From: Thioalkalicoccus limnaeus
GTDB taxonomy: Bacteria > Pseudomonadota > Gammaproteobacteria > Chromatiales > Chromatiaceae
NCBI RefSeq assembly: GCF_041197575.1
Contig: NZ_JBDKXB010000022.1
Coordinates: forward strand, 1-55,395
Direction of reading: 5' to 3'
Length of the DNA stretch: 55,395 nt
Below are positions 37,058 through 45,156 of the stretch, piece by piece. Position numbers and translations under genes: made by a program. Below the pieces are notes generated by a model that did not search any database, had not been told where the DNA came from, and was given only the letters and a program-made list of their open reading frames with translations. Position 1 is the stretch's first letter; each line of letters opens with the position of its first letter.

Positions 37058-37212
37058 GGCGTCATTCTAACCCCGAACGTCCCGTTGCGCGGGGAAGGGC
37101 GTTGGCGCCGCGTCCGCGACCAGATGCGGACAGGCGCCGGCCAGCGGGAAAGGGCGGGGCGGGCCGGTGCGCGAGACGGCCGCCATGTCGCGGTCGTTCC
37201 GTTGGGTGGCCG

Positions 37213-37920
37213 TCAGCGGCGGCGAAAGACCAGGTCGCGTACCGGGTGACCGAGCCCGAGGCCACGCCGTTCAAAACGGGTCATTGGGCGCTCGTCGGGT
37301 CGTGGCGCGTAGCGGCCGGGGCCCGCGGCGTTCTCGAAGGCGGCGGACGCCGACAGGATTGCGAGCATCTGCTCGGCGTAGGCCTCCCAATCGGTGGCGG
37401 CGTGAAACAGGCCGCCGGGTTGCAGTACGCGGGCGACCTGAGCGACGAAGGCCTCATTCAGGATCCGGCGTTTGTGATGGCGCTTCTTGGGCCAGGGGTC
37501 GGGGAAGTAGAGCATCACGCCGACCAGGCTGGCGGGCGCTAGACCCTGCGTCAGCACCTCGACCGCGTCGTGGCGCAGGATCCGCAGGTTTTGCAGGCCG
37601 CGCTGTTCGCCCTCGAGCAGCAGGTGGCCGATACCCGGTCGGTGGACCTCGATGCCGAGGTAATTGCGTTCCGGGTGGCGTTCGGCGAGCTCGGCCAGCC
37701 CGGCACCGTTACCGAATCCGATCTCGACGACGACCGGCTGATCGTTGCCGAACAAGGCGCCGAGGTCGAGTGGCCCATCGCCGCCCCAGTCGACGCCGAA
37801 TCGCGGCCACAGGTCGACGAACGCACGCTGTTGGGCCGCGGTCAAACGCCCCTCGCGCAGCACGAAGCTGCGGATCGGCCGGTGCGGGCGCGGATCCAGA
37901 GCGCGAGGCGGTTCCGGCAT
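37213..37920 (-). CDS. trmB: tRNA (guanine-N7)-methyltransferase
   Basis: This SAM-dependent enzyme of 235 residues forms m7G46 in tRNA. The family signature VVEIGFGNGAGLAELA is followed by YLGIEVHRPGIGHLL and LYFPDPWPKKRHHKRRILNEAFV; the last block is nearly invariant. It follows thiG by 26 bases on the same strand, the thiG-trmB order also seen in Pseudomonas. The ATG at 37918-37920 is the only sensible start. Confidence 0.95.
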   Translation of the reverse strand: MPEPPRALDPRPHRPIRSFVLREGRLTAAQQRAFVDLWPRFGVDWGGDGPLDLGALFGNDQPVVVEIGFGNGAGLAELAERHPERNYLGIEVHRPGIGHLLLEGEQRGLQNLRILRHDAVEVLTQGLAPASLVGVMLYFPDPWPKKRHHKRRILNEAFVAQVARVLQPGGLFHAATDWEAYAEQMLAILSASAAFENAAGPGRYAPRPDERPMTRFERRGLGLGHPVRDLVFRRR

Positions 37921-37946
37921 GGCGGAGCGGATGGTCAGCGAGCGGA

Positions 37947-38744
37947 TCAGAAGAACAGCCCCTCGATCGGCGACGAGGCCGACGCGAATCGCTTGGCTGG
38001 CATGCGGCCGGCCAGGTAGGCCTCGCGCCCCGCTTCGACGGCTTTGCGCATCGCCCCGGCCATCATGATCGGGTCGCGCGCCGCGGCGATCGCGGTGTTC
38101 ATCAGGACCCCATCGCAACCAAGCTCCATCGCGACAGCGGCGTCCGACGCCGTGCCGACCCCGGCGTCGACCAGGATCGGGACCCGGGCGTTTTCGACGA
38201 TGGTGCGGATGTTCAGTGGGTTGCGGATCCCGAGCCCGGAGCCGATCGGCGCCGCGAGCGGCATGACCGCAACACAGCCGATCTCTTCGAGCCGTTTCGC
38301 GACGATCGGGTCATCGTTCGTGTAGACCATGACGTCGAAGCCCTCCTTGACCAGCGTCTCGGCGGCCTGGATCGTGGCGACCACGTCCGGGAACAGGGTG
38401 CGTTCGTCGCCGAGGACCTCGAGCTTGACCAGGTTGTGGCCATCGAGCAGTTCCCGCGCGAGGCGGCAGGTCCGGACCGCCGAATCGACGTCGTAGCACC
38501 CGGCCGTGTTGGGCAGGATCCTGTAGCGATCGGGCGGCAGGACGTCGAGGATGTTCGGTTGGTCGCGGTCTTGGCCCATGTTCGTGCGGCGTACCGCGAT
38601 CGTGATGATCTCGGCGCCGCTCGCCTCGACAGCCAGCCGGGTCTGTTCGAGATCCTGGTACTTGCCGGTGCCGACCAGCAGGCGGGAACCGTAGCTCTGG
38701 CCGGCGACGAGCAATGGGTCTTCGTGGGAAGCGGTGTCGGTCAT
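37947..38744 (-). CDS. thiG: Thiazole synthase
   Basis: This 265-residue TIM-barrel enzyme makes the thiazole phosphate carboxylate of thiamine from deoxyxylulose phosphate, dehydroglycine and ThiS thiocarboxylate. K107 in NLVKLEVLGD is the Schiff-base lysine. Other blocks are VGTGKYQDLEQTR, TAGCYDVDSAVRTC, APIGSGLGIRNP and VDAGVGTASDAAVAMELGCDGVLMNTAIA. In relatives thiS directly precedes thiG; here the upstream 56 bp contains no such gene and ispG follows instead. Confidence 0.96.
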   Translation of the reverse strand: MTDTASHEDPLLVAGQSYGSRLLVGTGKYQDLEQTRLAVEASGAEIITIAVRRTNMGQDRDQPNILDVLPPDRYRILPNTAGCYDVDSAVRTCRLARELLDGHNLVKLEVLGDERTLFPDVVATIQAAETLVKEGFDVMVYTNDDPIVAKRLEEIGCVAVMPLAAPIGSGLGIRNPLNIRTIVENARVPILVDAGVGTASDAAVAMELGCDGVLMNTAIAAARDPIMMAGAMRKAVEAGREAYLAGRMPAKRFASASSPIEGLFF

Positions 38745-38800
38745 GTGCTTTCAGGTCGTGTTGGTCGTGGCTTGGTGTCAGGATAAACCATTACTGATCG

Positions 38801-40027
38801 CTAGCGTACGCGATAGCGCGTCTTGACATAGTCGTCGACCAGACGCAGGAACTGCTCGGCGATGCTGTCGCCCTTCAGGGTCGTGACCTTCTCGCCGTCG
38901 ACGAAGACCGGGGCCGACGGGCGCTCGCCGGTGCCGGGCAGGCTGATGCCGATATTGGCGTGCTTGCTCTCGCCGGGTCCGTTGACCACGCATCCCATGA
39001 CGGCGACCTGCATCGTTTCGACCCCGGGGAATTGCTCGCGCCAGATCGGCATCTGCGCACGCAGGTGGTCCTGGATGTCGCGGGCGAGTTCCTGAAACAG
39101 CGTGCTCGTCGTCCGTCCGCAACCGGGGCAGGCCGTGACCATCGGCGTGAAGGACCGCAGGCCCATGGTTTGCAGGATCTCCTGGGCGACGACGACCTCG
39201 TTGGTCCGCGATGCGCCGGGTTCCGGCGTCAGGGACACGCGGATCGTGTCACCGATCCCCTCCTGCAGCAGAACCGCGAGCGCCGCGGTCGAGGCGACGA
39301 TACCCTTCGAGCCCATGCCGGCCTCGGTCAGGCCGAGGTGCAGCGCGTAAGGCCCGCGCGCTGCCAGCATACGGTAGACGGCGATCAAGTCCTGAACCCC
39401 ACTCATCTTGCACGACAAGAGGATCTGGTCGCGCGGCAAGCCGAGCGCCTCGGCCCGCGTTGCGCTCTCGAGCGCCGATTGCACCATCGCCTCGCGCATC
39501 ACGGCATCGACCGGCTTCGGCGAGGCGGACCGGGCGTTCTCGTCCATCATCCGCGCGATGAGCTCCGGGTCCAGGCTGCCCCAGTTGACGCCGATGCGGA
39601 CCGGCCGCCGATAGCGACACGCGATCTCGATCATGGTCGCGAATTGGCTGTCGCGGCGCTCGCCGCGACCGACATTGCCCGGGTTGATCCGATACTTCGC
39701 GAGGGCCTCGGCGCAGGCTGGGTAATCGGTCAGGAGCCGATGCCCATTGAAATGGAAGTCACCGATCAGCGGGACCCCGATCCCGCGCGCGTCGAGCGCC
39801 TCGCGGACCCGCGGGACGGCCTTCGCGGCCGACTCGTTGTTGACGGTGATCCGCACGAGCTCGGAGCCGGCGCGCGCGAGGTCGGCGACCTGGGTCACGG
39901 TCGCCGCGACATCGGCGGTGTCCGTGTTGGTCATCGACTGCACGACGATCGGGGCGTTACCGCCGACGACGATGTCGCCGATGCGGACCGGTAGGGTGGG
40001 GTGACGTTGGATCGCTGAGGTACTCAT
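38801..40027 (-). CDS. ispG: 4-hydroxy-3-methylbut-2-en-1-yl diphosphate synthase (GcpE)
   Basis: This 408-residue iron-sulfur enzyme of the MEP isoprenoid pathway converts MEcPP to HMBPP. The [4Fe-4S] cysteines lie in TACPGCGRTT and MGCVVNGPGESKHANIG, both diagnostic. The N-terminal TIM-barrel blocks VQSMTNTDTADVAATVTQV and FHFNGHRLL are intact. This pathway supplies quinone side chains and, if the host is phototrophic, carotenoids and bacteriochlorophyll tails. Its length (E. coli 372) is slightly extended. Confidence 0.96.
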   Translation of the reverse strand: MSTSAIQRHPTLPVRIGDIVVGGNAPIVVQSMTNTDTADVAATVTQVADLARAGSELVRITVNNESAAKAVPRVREALDARGIGVPLIGDFHFNGHRLLTDYPACAEALAKYRINPGNVGRGERRDSQFATMIEIACRYRRPVRIGVNWGSLDPELIARMMDENARSASPKPVDAVMREAMVQSALESATRAEALGLPRDQILLSCKMSGVQDLIAVYRMLAARGPYALHLGLTEAGMGSKGIVASTAALAVLLQEGIGDTIRVSLTPEPGASRTNEVVVAQEILQTMGLRSFTPMVTACPGCGRTTSTLFQELARDIQDHLRAQMPIWREQFPGVETMQVAVMGCVVNGPGESKHANIGISLPGTGERPSAPVFVDGEKVTTLKGDSIAEQFLRLVDDYVKTRYRVR

Positions 40028-40120
40028 GGTGGCTGTCTGTGATGGTCGGCGGGAAGGAACCGATCCGGACCGGCGGGTCCGCGTCGGCTCGGGATGGGGC
40101 CGCCGCGGTCCGGCCCCCGG

Positions 40121-40975
40121 CTATGGTAGCGGTGCGCGCAGCCCTTGGACCAGCGCCAGATAGTCCGGCTCCTCGGGGCCGATCAGTCCGTGGCGGATCA
40201 GGAAATCGATGATGACCAGATTGCAATTGAGTTTGAAGTCGTCGCTATCGCGGACGATCGCCAGGACCTCGTCGACCGGCCAGCGATAGAAAGCCGCGAC
40301 CTCGCCGTCGGTGCAGTGGGGCACGAAATCGGCCGGCAACTCGAGGTCATAGCAGTAGATCACGTCAGGCTTGAGCCCGGAGGTCGAGGCCCGGCAGTAG
40401 GTCACGGCGCCAACCGGTCGCGCGCGGTCCGCCTGTTCCGGGTCGAGTCCGGCCTCCTCGTGGCACTCCTTGCGCAGGTTCTCGCTCAGCGACACGCCCC
40501 AGGGCAGTCCGCCGGCGACCAGGTGATCCAGGTGCCCCGGATAGTGCCGCCGGTCCCACGCGCGGCGGGCAACCCAGAGTTCGAGCCCGGCGGCCGTGCG
40601 CACGTAGCCGTTCAGATGCTGGCCGAAGGCCCGGACTCCGAAGCACGGGGCCGCGGCGCGATCGATCAGGAAGCGGGCTTGCCCGCGCCCGCCCGCCGTG
40701 ACCGGGTAGGGCTCGCGGTGCAGCGGCCCGATCAGGCCGGCGTCGACCAGCCGGGCGAGGATCGCGGCGAACTGCGCCGAGCGCGCGTCGAACTCGGTCG
40801 GCGCCGACCACCAGACGAGGCCGTCGCGGTCAAGCCTAAAGTCGCGGTCCTCGGCGGCCAGGGCCTCGGCGAAGCCCCGGCGGGTCAGCCCCAGTCGTTC
40901 ACCGGCGACGACGAAGGGGACGTAATCGGCGGGATCCCAATGGTTGCAGGCGTGGATCTTCTCGAGCAGGCTCAT
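40121..40975 (-). CDS. Nudix hydrolase with DUF4743 N-terminal domain
   Basis: The 284-residue protein joins an N-terminal DUF4743 region (about residues 1-115, as in the Nudix part of fungal thiamine pyrophosphokinase Tnr3) to a Nudix domain. The Nudix box is GGLPWGVSLSENLRKECHEEAGL, with the metal-binding glutamates present. Yeast and plant members clean up oxidised thiamine diphosphates, so damage repair of thiamine derivatives is plausible given the nearby thiG. That link is inference. Confidence 0.8.
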   Translation of the reverse strand: MSLLEKIHACNHWDPADYVPFVVAGERLGLTRRGFAEALAAEDRDFRLDRDGLVWWSAPTEFDARSAQFAAILARLVDAGLIGPLHREPYPVTAGGRGQARFLIDRAAAPCFGVRAFGQHLNGYVRTAAGLELWVARRAWDRRHYPGHLDHLVAGGLPWGVSLSENLRKECHEEAGLDPEQADRARPVGAVTYCRASTSGLKPDVIYCYDLELPADFVPHCTDGEVAAFYRWPVDEVLAIVRDSDDFKLNCNLVIIDFLIRHGLIGPEEPDYLALVQGLRAPLP

Positions 40976-41079
40976 CGGTCAGCGCGGGTGGCGTCAGGGA
41001 TTCTCGACTCCTAGAGCATAACAGTGTTCGTCGTCGAATATCCTTAGGTTTCCAATGGGGCTGGTTGACGTTACGTGAT

Positions 41080-41114
41080 GCGCCGTCGACACACAACCTT
41101 CGACTCGACGGCGC
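41080..41114 (-). terminator. Terminator-like hairpin downstream of the NtrC-type regulator gene
   Basis: A perfect 10-bp inverted repeat GCGCCGTCGA/TCGACGGCGC with a 15-base loop lies about 160 bases beyond the regulator stop and about 105 bases before the Nudix gene start, all on the minus strand. No T-run. The rest of the 298-bp gap shows no supported gene. Confidence 0.45.
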
Positions 41115-41273
41115 GATCTTGCTCGCCGACGTTCGCCAAAGCCAAGCGACCGCCGGGAGCGAGCAATGGTGTGCCAGGCCAGTCGCGCAGTAGCCCGACC
41201 CCAAGGCAGATCGGCCATGTCGTGGGTCTCGATAGGTGGCCGGATCACCTTCACGACTGCGCAGTCCACAGGC

Positions 41274-42647
41274 TCACACATCGATGCCCAGTCGTTTGAT
41301 CTTGCGCCACAGGGACACCCGGTCGATCCCGAGGATTTCGGCGGCACGGGTGCGGTTGCCACAGGTGCGCACGAGGACCGCGCGGATCAACTGCTCTTCC
41401 TGGGCCTCCAGGGTCGGCAGGCCGCCCGCCTCGATCGGGTGCATCACCCGCACCTCCAGCCGAGTGAGGGCCTCGGGGAGATGGGTGGGAAGCAGCTCGC
41501 GTCCGGTGGCGAGCGCCACGCCACGCTCGATGAAGTTCGACAGCTCGCGCACGTTGCCCGGGTAGTCGTAGCCAGCAAGCAGACGCATCGCCTCGGGGGC
41601 GATCTCGTCGACCTCCTTCCCCATGGTGACGGCGTGGCGCCGCAGGAAATAGTAGGCCAGCAGCGGCACGTCGTCGCGTCGCTCGCGCAGCGGTGGTACC
41701 CCCAGGTTGACCACGTTCAGGCGGAAGAAGAGGTCCTCGCGCATCCGCCCGGTAGCGACCGCGGCCTCCAACGGGCGATTGGTGGCGGCGATCAACCGCA
41801 CGTCCACCGGCACCGGCTCGTGACCGCCGACACGCAGCAGCTCGCGCTCCTGGATGACGCGCAGGAGCTTGACCTGCATCGCCATCGGCATCTCCGCGAC
41901 CTCATCGAGCAGGAGGGTCCCGCCGGATACCGCCTCGATCAGACCGAGCTTGCGAGCCATGGCCCCGGTGAAGGCCCCCTTCTCGTGCCCGAAGAGCTCG
42001 CTCGCCAACAGGTCCTCGTGCAGTGCCCCGCAATTCACCCCGAAGAAGCGGCTGTCCGCCCGGTTGCTGTGGCGGTGCAGATAGCGGGCCAGGAGCTCCT
42101 TGCCGGTGCCGCTTTCGCCGGTGATCACGACGTTGCAGTCGGTTGGCGCGATCTGGCGCGCGGTTGCCAACAGCCGTTGCATGCCCAGGTCTTGGGTGAC
42201 GATGGTCCCTTGGCCGGTGGTCGACGCGACCTGCTCGCGCAGCTCGCGGTTCTCGCGCTTCAAACGTGCCATCTCAGCGGCGCCGCGCACGACCTCGCGC
42301 ACCTCGTCCAGACGATAGGGTTTGGCGATGTAATGGTAGGCGCCCTGCTTCATCGCCTCGATCCCGGAGTTCAGTGTGGCATAGCCGGTGACAAGGATCA
42401 CCTGGATGTCGGGCCAAAGGGCCCGGGCGTGCTGCAGGATCCTCATGCCGTCCACCTCCGGCATGCGCAGATCCGTCAGGACCACATCGAAGGGCTCGCG
42501 CTCCAGGGCAGCGAGCGCCGCGGTCCCGGTCGGACATGGCACAACCTGGTAGGGCTCGCGTTCGAAGATCTGGACCAGGTTCTCGAGGGCGATCGCCTCG
42601 TCGTCGATCACGAGGAGGCGGGTCGGGACGCCAAGCGGCTGGGTCAC
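41274..42647 (-). CDS. NtrC-family sigma-54-dependent response regulator
   Basis: This 457-residue activator has three domains. The receiver domain (about 10-125) carries phospho-acceptor D59 in VLTDLRMPEVDG. The AAA+ domain (about 145-385) has Walker A GESGTGKE at 177-184 and the sigma-54-contacting loop GAFTGA at 224-229. The C-terminal Fis-type helix-turn-helix is NRTRAAEILGIDRVSLWRKIKRLGI. The GTG start overlaps the kinase stop (GTGA), so the pair is co-translated. The intact GAFTGA means it should activate sigma-54 promoters. The nearest is the one before the Usp-like gene at 44379, with three palindromic sites at activator distance. The exact signal is unknown. Confidence 0.93.
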   Translation of the reverse strand: MTQPLGVPTRLLVIDDEAIALENLVQIFEREPYQVVPCPTGTAALAALEREPFDVVLTDLRMPEVDGMRILQHARALWPDIQVILVTGYATLNSGIEAMKQGAYHYIAKPYRLDEVREVVRGAAEMARLKRENRELREQVASTTGQGTIVTQDLGMQRLLATARQIAPTDCNVVITGESGTGKELLARYLHRHSNRADSRFFGVNCGALHEDLLASELFGHEKGAFTGAMARKLGLIEAVSGGTLLLDEVAEMPMAMQVKLLRVIQERELLRVGGHEPVPVDVRLIAATNRPLEAAVATGRMREDLFFRLNVVNLGVPPLRERRDDVPLLAYYFLRRHAVTMGKEVDEIAPEAMRLLAGYDYPGNVRELSNFIERGVALATGRELLPTHLPEALTRLEVRVMHPIEAGGLPTLEAQEEQLIRAVLVRTCGNRTRAAEILGIDRVSLWRKIKRLGIDV

Positions 42648-44128
42648 GCGTCCGCCTGATCGCAGCTGGTCGGCAGCCAGAGCGTGAAGCGGGCGCCGCC
42701 CTGCGGGCGGTTCTCGGCGCTGACGCAGCCACCGTGCTCCTGCGCGATCTCCTGCACGATGTAGAGCCCAAGGCCGGTGCCAAGCCCCGTCTCGCGCGTG
42801 GTGAAGAAGGGATCGAAGACACGCGGGAGGATCGTGGGCGGGATGCCCGGGCCGTCGTCCTCGACGCGGATCAGGATCAGGGGCTGCTCGGGGTCGCGCG
42901 CCAGCGGCTCGCCCCCCAAGGTCCAAGCGGCGGCGTCGGGTGTGCTCGCGGCCCAGGTGCTGAGCTGGGCGCTGACCCGCAGAGCACCTGTCGGCCCACA
43001 GGCATCGAGACCGTTCTTCATCAAGTTAATGAAGACCTGCCGCAAACGCTCCTCATCGGCGATCAGGACCAGCTCGGGCGGCACATCGAGCACGATTCGC
43101 GCGATGGACGTGGCGCTGCGGGCCACCGAGGCGCGGGCGGCGACGAGAATCTCCTCCAGGGCAACGCACTCCATCTGGCGGGGGCGCAGCGGCTCCTTGC
43201 CTGCGTAATCGAGGAGGGTGCGCACGATGCCGCGGGCGCGTTCGGTCTCGCCCTCGATCTGCCTGAGCCAGGTACACCGCTGCTCAGCGGGGGTGGCCTC
43301 GCCCCCCTCGATGAGCAGCTGCGTCGACGAAGAGATATTGCCAAGCGGGTTGTTGAGCTCGTGGGCAACCCCCGAGACCAGGGTGCCGAGAGAGGCGAGG
43401 CGCTCGGAATGACGCAGCTGATCCTGGCGGGCCTGAAGCTCGGCCAGCATGCTGTTGAAGGTGCGGGTGAAGGAGACGATCTCGCGGTCCATGGTGGGAA
43501 GCGCGAGGTGCCGATAGCGCCCCTCGCCGATCGGTTTGAGGTCCGTCTCTAGTGCCTTGATTGGCGAGAGGATACGGGCCGCGAGGGTTCGCCCGCCCAC
43601 CAGCACCAGGATCACCGCCGGGATCGAGAAAGCGATCAGGGCGTTCACCGACCGCTCAACCTTGGCCGTGAGCTCGTCACGCTCGCGCCGGCTGAGGATC
43701 TTCGCCGTTTGGGAGGCGAGGTGGCCGGCACTGCGCGCCTGCTCGCTGATGCCCTCCCGTTCGGCGCGCGAGGCGGTCGCGTAGCTGGTCAAGAGTTCGT
43801 GGTAGCGGGTCAGGCTCGCTTCGAGCTGCCCAAGCTCAGCCGGCGAGGCCAGTCGGTTGAACAGCTTGGCTTGGTCCCGCAGGCGGGCGAGCCCTCGTTC
43901 GGCATGATCGAGCGCGGCCGAGAGGTCCGCGTCATCCCCGGAGAGGAAGTACTTCTTCTCGTTGCGGCGCATCTCCAGGCTGTCCTGGAGCAGGTCGGCC
44001 ACCGCCTCGCCTCTCGCCAGGCCTCGCTCCACCAGGCCAAGGACCGCGAACTGCAGAAGCGCCAACGCCAGCACGGCCCCGGCGGCGAGGAAGTAGCCGA
44101 AGGTGATCTTGCGGCGCAGGCTGGTCAT
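42644..44128 (-). CDS. Membrane sensor histidine kinase, partner of the NtrC-type regulator
   Basis: This 494-residue kinase has two transmembrane helices (about 9-31 and 165-185) framing a helical periplasmic sensor of about 130 residues, then a HAMP-like linker. The HisKA domain has phospho-acceptor H256 in VSGVAHELNNPLGN, as in NtrB/DctB-type kinases. The ATPase domain has the N box NLMKNGLDAC and G boxes DDGPGIPPT and ETGLGTGLGLY. I chose the ATG at 44126-44128 because the upstream extension would run through two palindromic regulator sites and has no ribosome-binding site. An in-frame TTG at 44206 is possible but unlikely. Confidence 0.9.
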   Translation of the reverse strand: MTSLRRKITFGYFLAAGAVLALALLQFAVLGLVERGLARGEAVADLLQDSLEMRRNEKKYFLSGDDADLSAALDHAERGLARLRDQAKLFNRLASPAELGQLEASLTRYHELLTSYATASRAEREGISEQARSAGHLASQTAKILSRRERDELTAKVERSVNALIAFSIPAVILVLVGGRTLAARILSPIKALETDLKPIGEGRYRHLALPTMDREIVSFTRTFNSMLAELQARQDQLRHSERLASLGTLVSGVAHELNNPLGNISSSTQLLIEGGEATPAEQRCTWLRQIEGETERARGIVRTLLDYAGKEPLRPRQMECVALEEILVAARASVARSATSIARIVLDVPPELVLIADEERLRQVFINLMKNGLDACGPTGALRVSAQLSTWAASTPDAAAWTLGGEPLARDPEQPLILIRVEDDGPGIPPTILPRVFDPFFTTRETGLGTGLGLYIVQEIAQEHGGCVSAENRPQGGARFTLWLPTSCDQADA

Positions 44129-44147
44129 GGATTGCGCGCGGTAATCG

Positions 44148-44162
44148 GTTGCAGCATGCAAC
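44148..44162. promoter_or_regulatory. Regulator site 1, GTTGC-N5-GCAAC palindrome
   Basis: GTTGCAGCATGCAAC is a perfect GTTGC-N5-GCAAC element 20 bases upstream of the kinase start. It is the first of three 15-bp elements in the divergent region and the probable binding site of the NtrC-type regulator, where it could also autoregulate the kinase-regulator operon. Confidence 0.65.
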
Positions 44163-44169
44163 ATTGGAC

Positions 44170-44184
44170 GTTGCATTTTGTAAC
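44170..44184. promoter_or_regulatory. Regulator site 2, GTTGC-N5-GTAAC
   Basis: GTTGCATTTTGTAAC has one mismatch to the palindrome and lies 22 bp (about two helical turns) from site 1, on the same DNA face. Confidence 0.6.
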
Positions 44185-44239
44185 ACTCCGGCGAGTCGCT
44201 AGGCAAGCTTGAGTGCGTACCGATCTGAATGCTAACGGC

Positions 44240-44254
44240 GTTGCGTTACGCAAC
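44240..44254. promoter_or_regulatory. Regulator site 3, GTTGC-N5-GCAAC palindrome
   Basis: GTTGCGTTACGCAAC is a perfect match, flanked by C and G to make CGTTGCG-TTA-CGCAACG. Its centre lies about 100 bp upstream of the predicted sigma-54 transcription start, a usual enhancer distance. Confidence 0.65.
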
Positions 44255-44320
44255 GACTGAACCCTCTCGCAGTTCACCAAGGCCGCATTCAGAAACAGCG
44301 GGTTGCCGCATTGAAGCGCA

Positions 44321-44337
44321 TTGGCGCGCGGATTGCT
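44321..44337 (+). promoter_or_regulatory. Sigma-54 promoter of the Usp-SulP operon
   Basis: TTGGCGCGCGGATTGCT matches the -24/-12 consensus TTGGCACG-N4-TTGC(A/T) with one mismatch (G for A). The invariant GG (44323-44324) and GC (44335-44336) are separated by exactly 10 bases. Transcription would start near 44348, about 31 bases before the Usp-like start codon. An NtrC-type regulator is encoded on the other side of the same intergenic region. Confidence 0.75.
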
Positions 44338-44378
44338 GGAATAGGGCTGGATTCGGCTCAGTTCTCTGGAGAAACACG

Positions 44379-44969
44379 ATGAAGCGACTCATCGCCCAGC
44401 TGAAGAAGGCTTTGGCCGCCCTCGCTTACGCCGATGTCGGAGAGATGCTCCCGGGCATCGACAAGGACAGGGTCCTCGGGATGTCCGTCAAACCCGTCCC
44501 TGCAACACCAACCGCAACTTCGATGTTGCTGCGCCAGGCCGCGACAGTCACCCCGCTGCCGGGGCTCAGGCAGCAGGTCGGTCTGTACCTCGGGGCGACC
44601 CTGGACCCGGCAGTGATCCGCTATGCCGCCGACACTTGTCGCGAAATCCAGTCGACCCTGACGCTCGTGACCTTCCAGTCGGAGGACACTGTCCGCGAGT
44701 TGCTCGCGCCGCATCTCCCCGAGTTGGAAGGCGCAGGCGTGCCTTGGCGGATTGCCCGCCTGCAGGGGGAACCACACTCCAGCCTCGTGCGCTACCTGCG
44801 CCAAGAGCGACGCATGCTGTTCTTGGCGTGCAGCGACGCCGGCTTCTTCGGCCACGAGGTGCGCGGTGGCGGGCGTCGCCGGATGGATTTCGGCTTGCCC
44901 ATTGTCATCGTCAGGGCGGAGGGCACGGCGCTGCCGCTCGGGCGGACACGCCTCGTATCCAGGGGGTAG
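44379..44969 (+). CDS. Universal-stress-protein-like protein
   Basis: The 196-residue soluble protein has an N-terminal helical segment of about 65 residues. A Usp-like alpha/beta core follows, beginning VGLYLGATLDPAVIRYAADTCREIQSTLTLVTF and ending in the strand DFGLPIVIVRAEG. The classical ATP-binding G-x2-G-x9-G-(S/T) motif of UspA is not obvious, though GHEVRGGGRRRMDF is glycine- and arginine-rich in the right area. The start has a GGAGA ribosome-binding site behind a sigma-54 promoter. It precedes the SulP transporter gene by 187 bp and may modulate it; that is inference. Confidence 0.65.
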   Translation: MKRLIAQLKKALAALAYADVGEMLPGIDKDRVLGMSVKPVPATPTATSMLLRQAATVTPLPGLRQQVGLYLGATLDPAVIRYAADTCREIQSTLTLVTFQSEDTVRELLAPHLPELEGAGVPWRIARLQGEPHSSLVRYLRQERRMLFLACSDAGFFGHEVRGGGRRRMDFGLPIVIVRAEGTALPLGRTRLVSRG

Positions 44970-45011
44970 TGGGCTCCGGGTCACCATCGCCCTCCAGACA
45001 AGGGCGAGTCG

Positions 45012-45092
45012 AGCGCCCGCCGAACGCCTTCTACACAGGCGTGGTCGGGACGCTTCGCCCCCGAACGAACGCCGCAGTGGCGGGCGGGCGCT
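45012..45092 (+). repeat. Structured intercistronic region between the Usp-like and sulP genes
   Basis: Arms AGCGCCCGCC (45012-45021) and GGCGGGCGCT (45083-45092) are perfect complements enclosing a smaller hairpin ACGCC...GGCGT. The folded mRNA could act as a processing site or partial terminator that lowers sulP expression relative to the upstream gene. Confidence 0.45.
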
Positions 45093-45156
45093 AGCCGTCC
45101 AGGGTTAGCTGTTAGCCCGTTTCGATCGTTTTCCTTCCTCTAGAGGTCGCCACTTC

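Noticed and set aside
40994..41362. 122-codon minus-strand frame overlapping the end of the NtrC-type regulator
   Set aside because: No recognisable family, overlap with a firm gene, and it spans a terminator-like hairpin.
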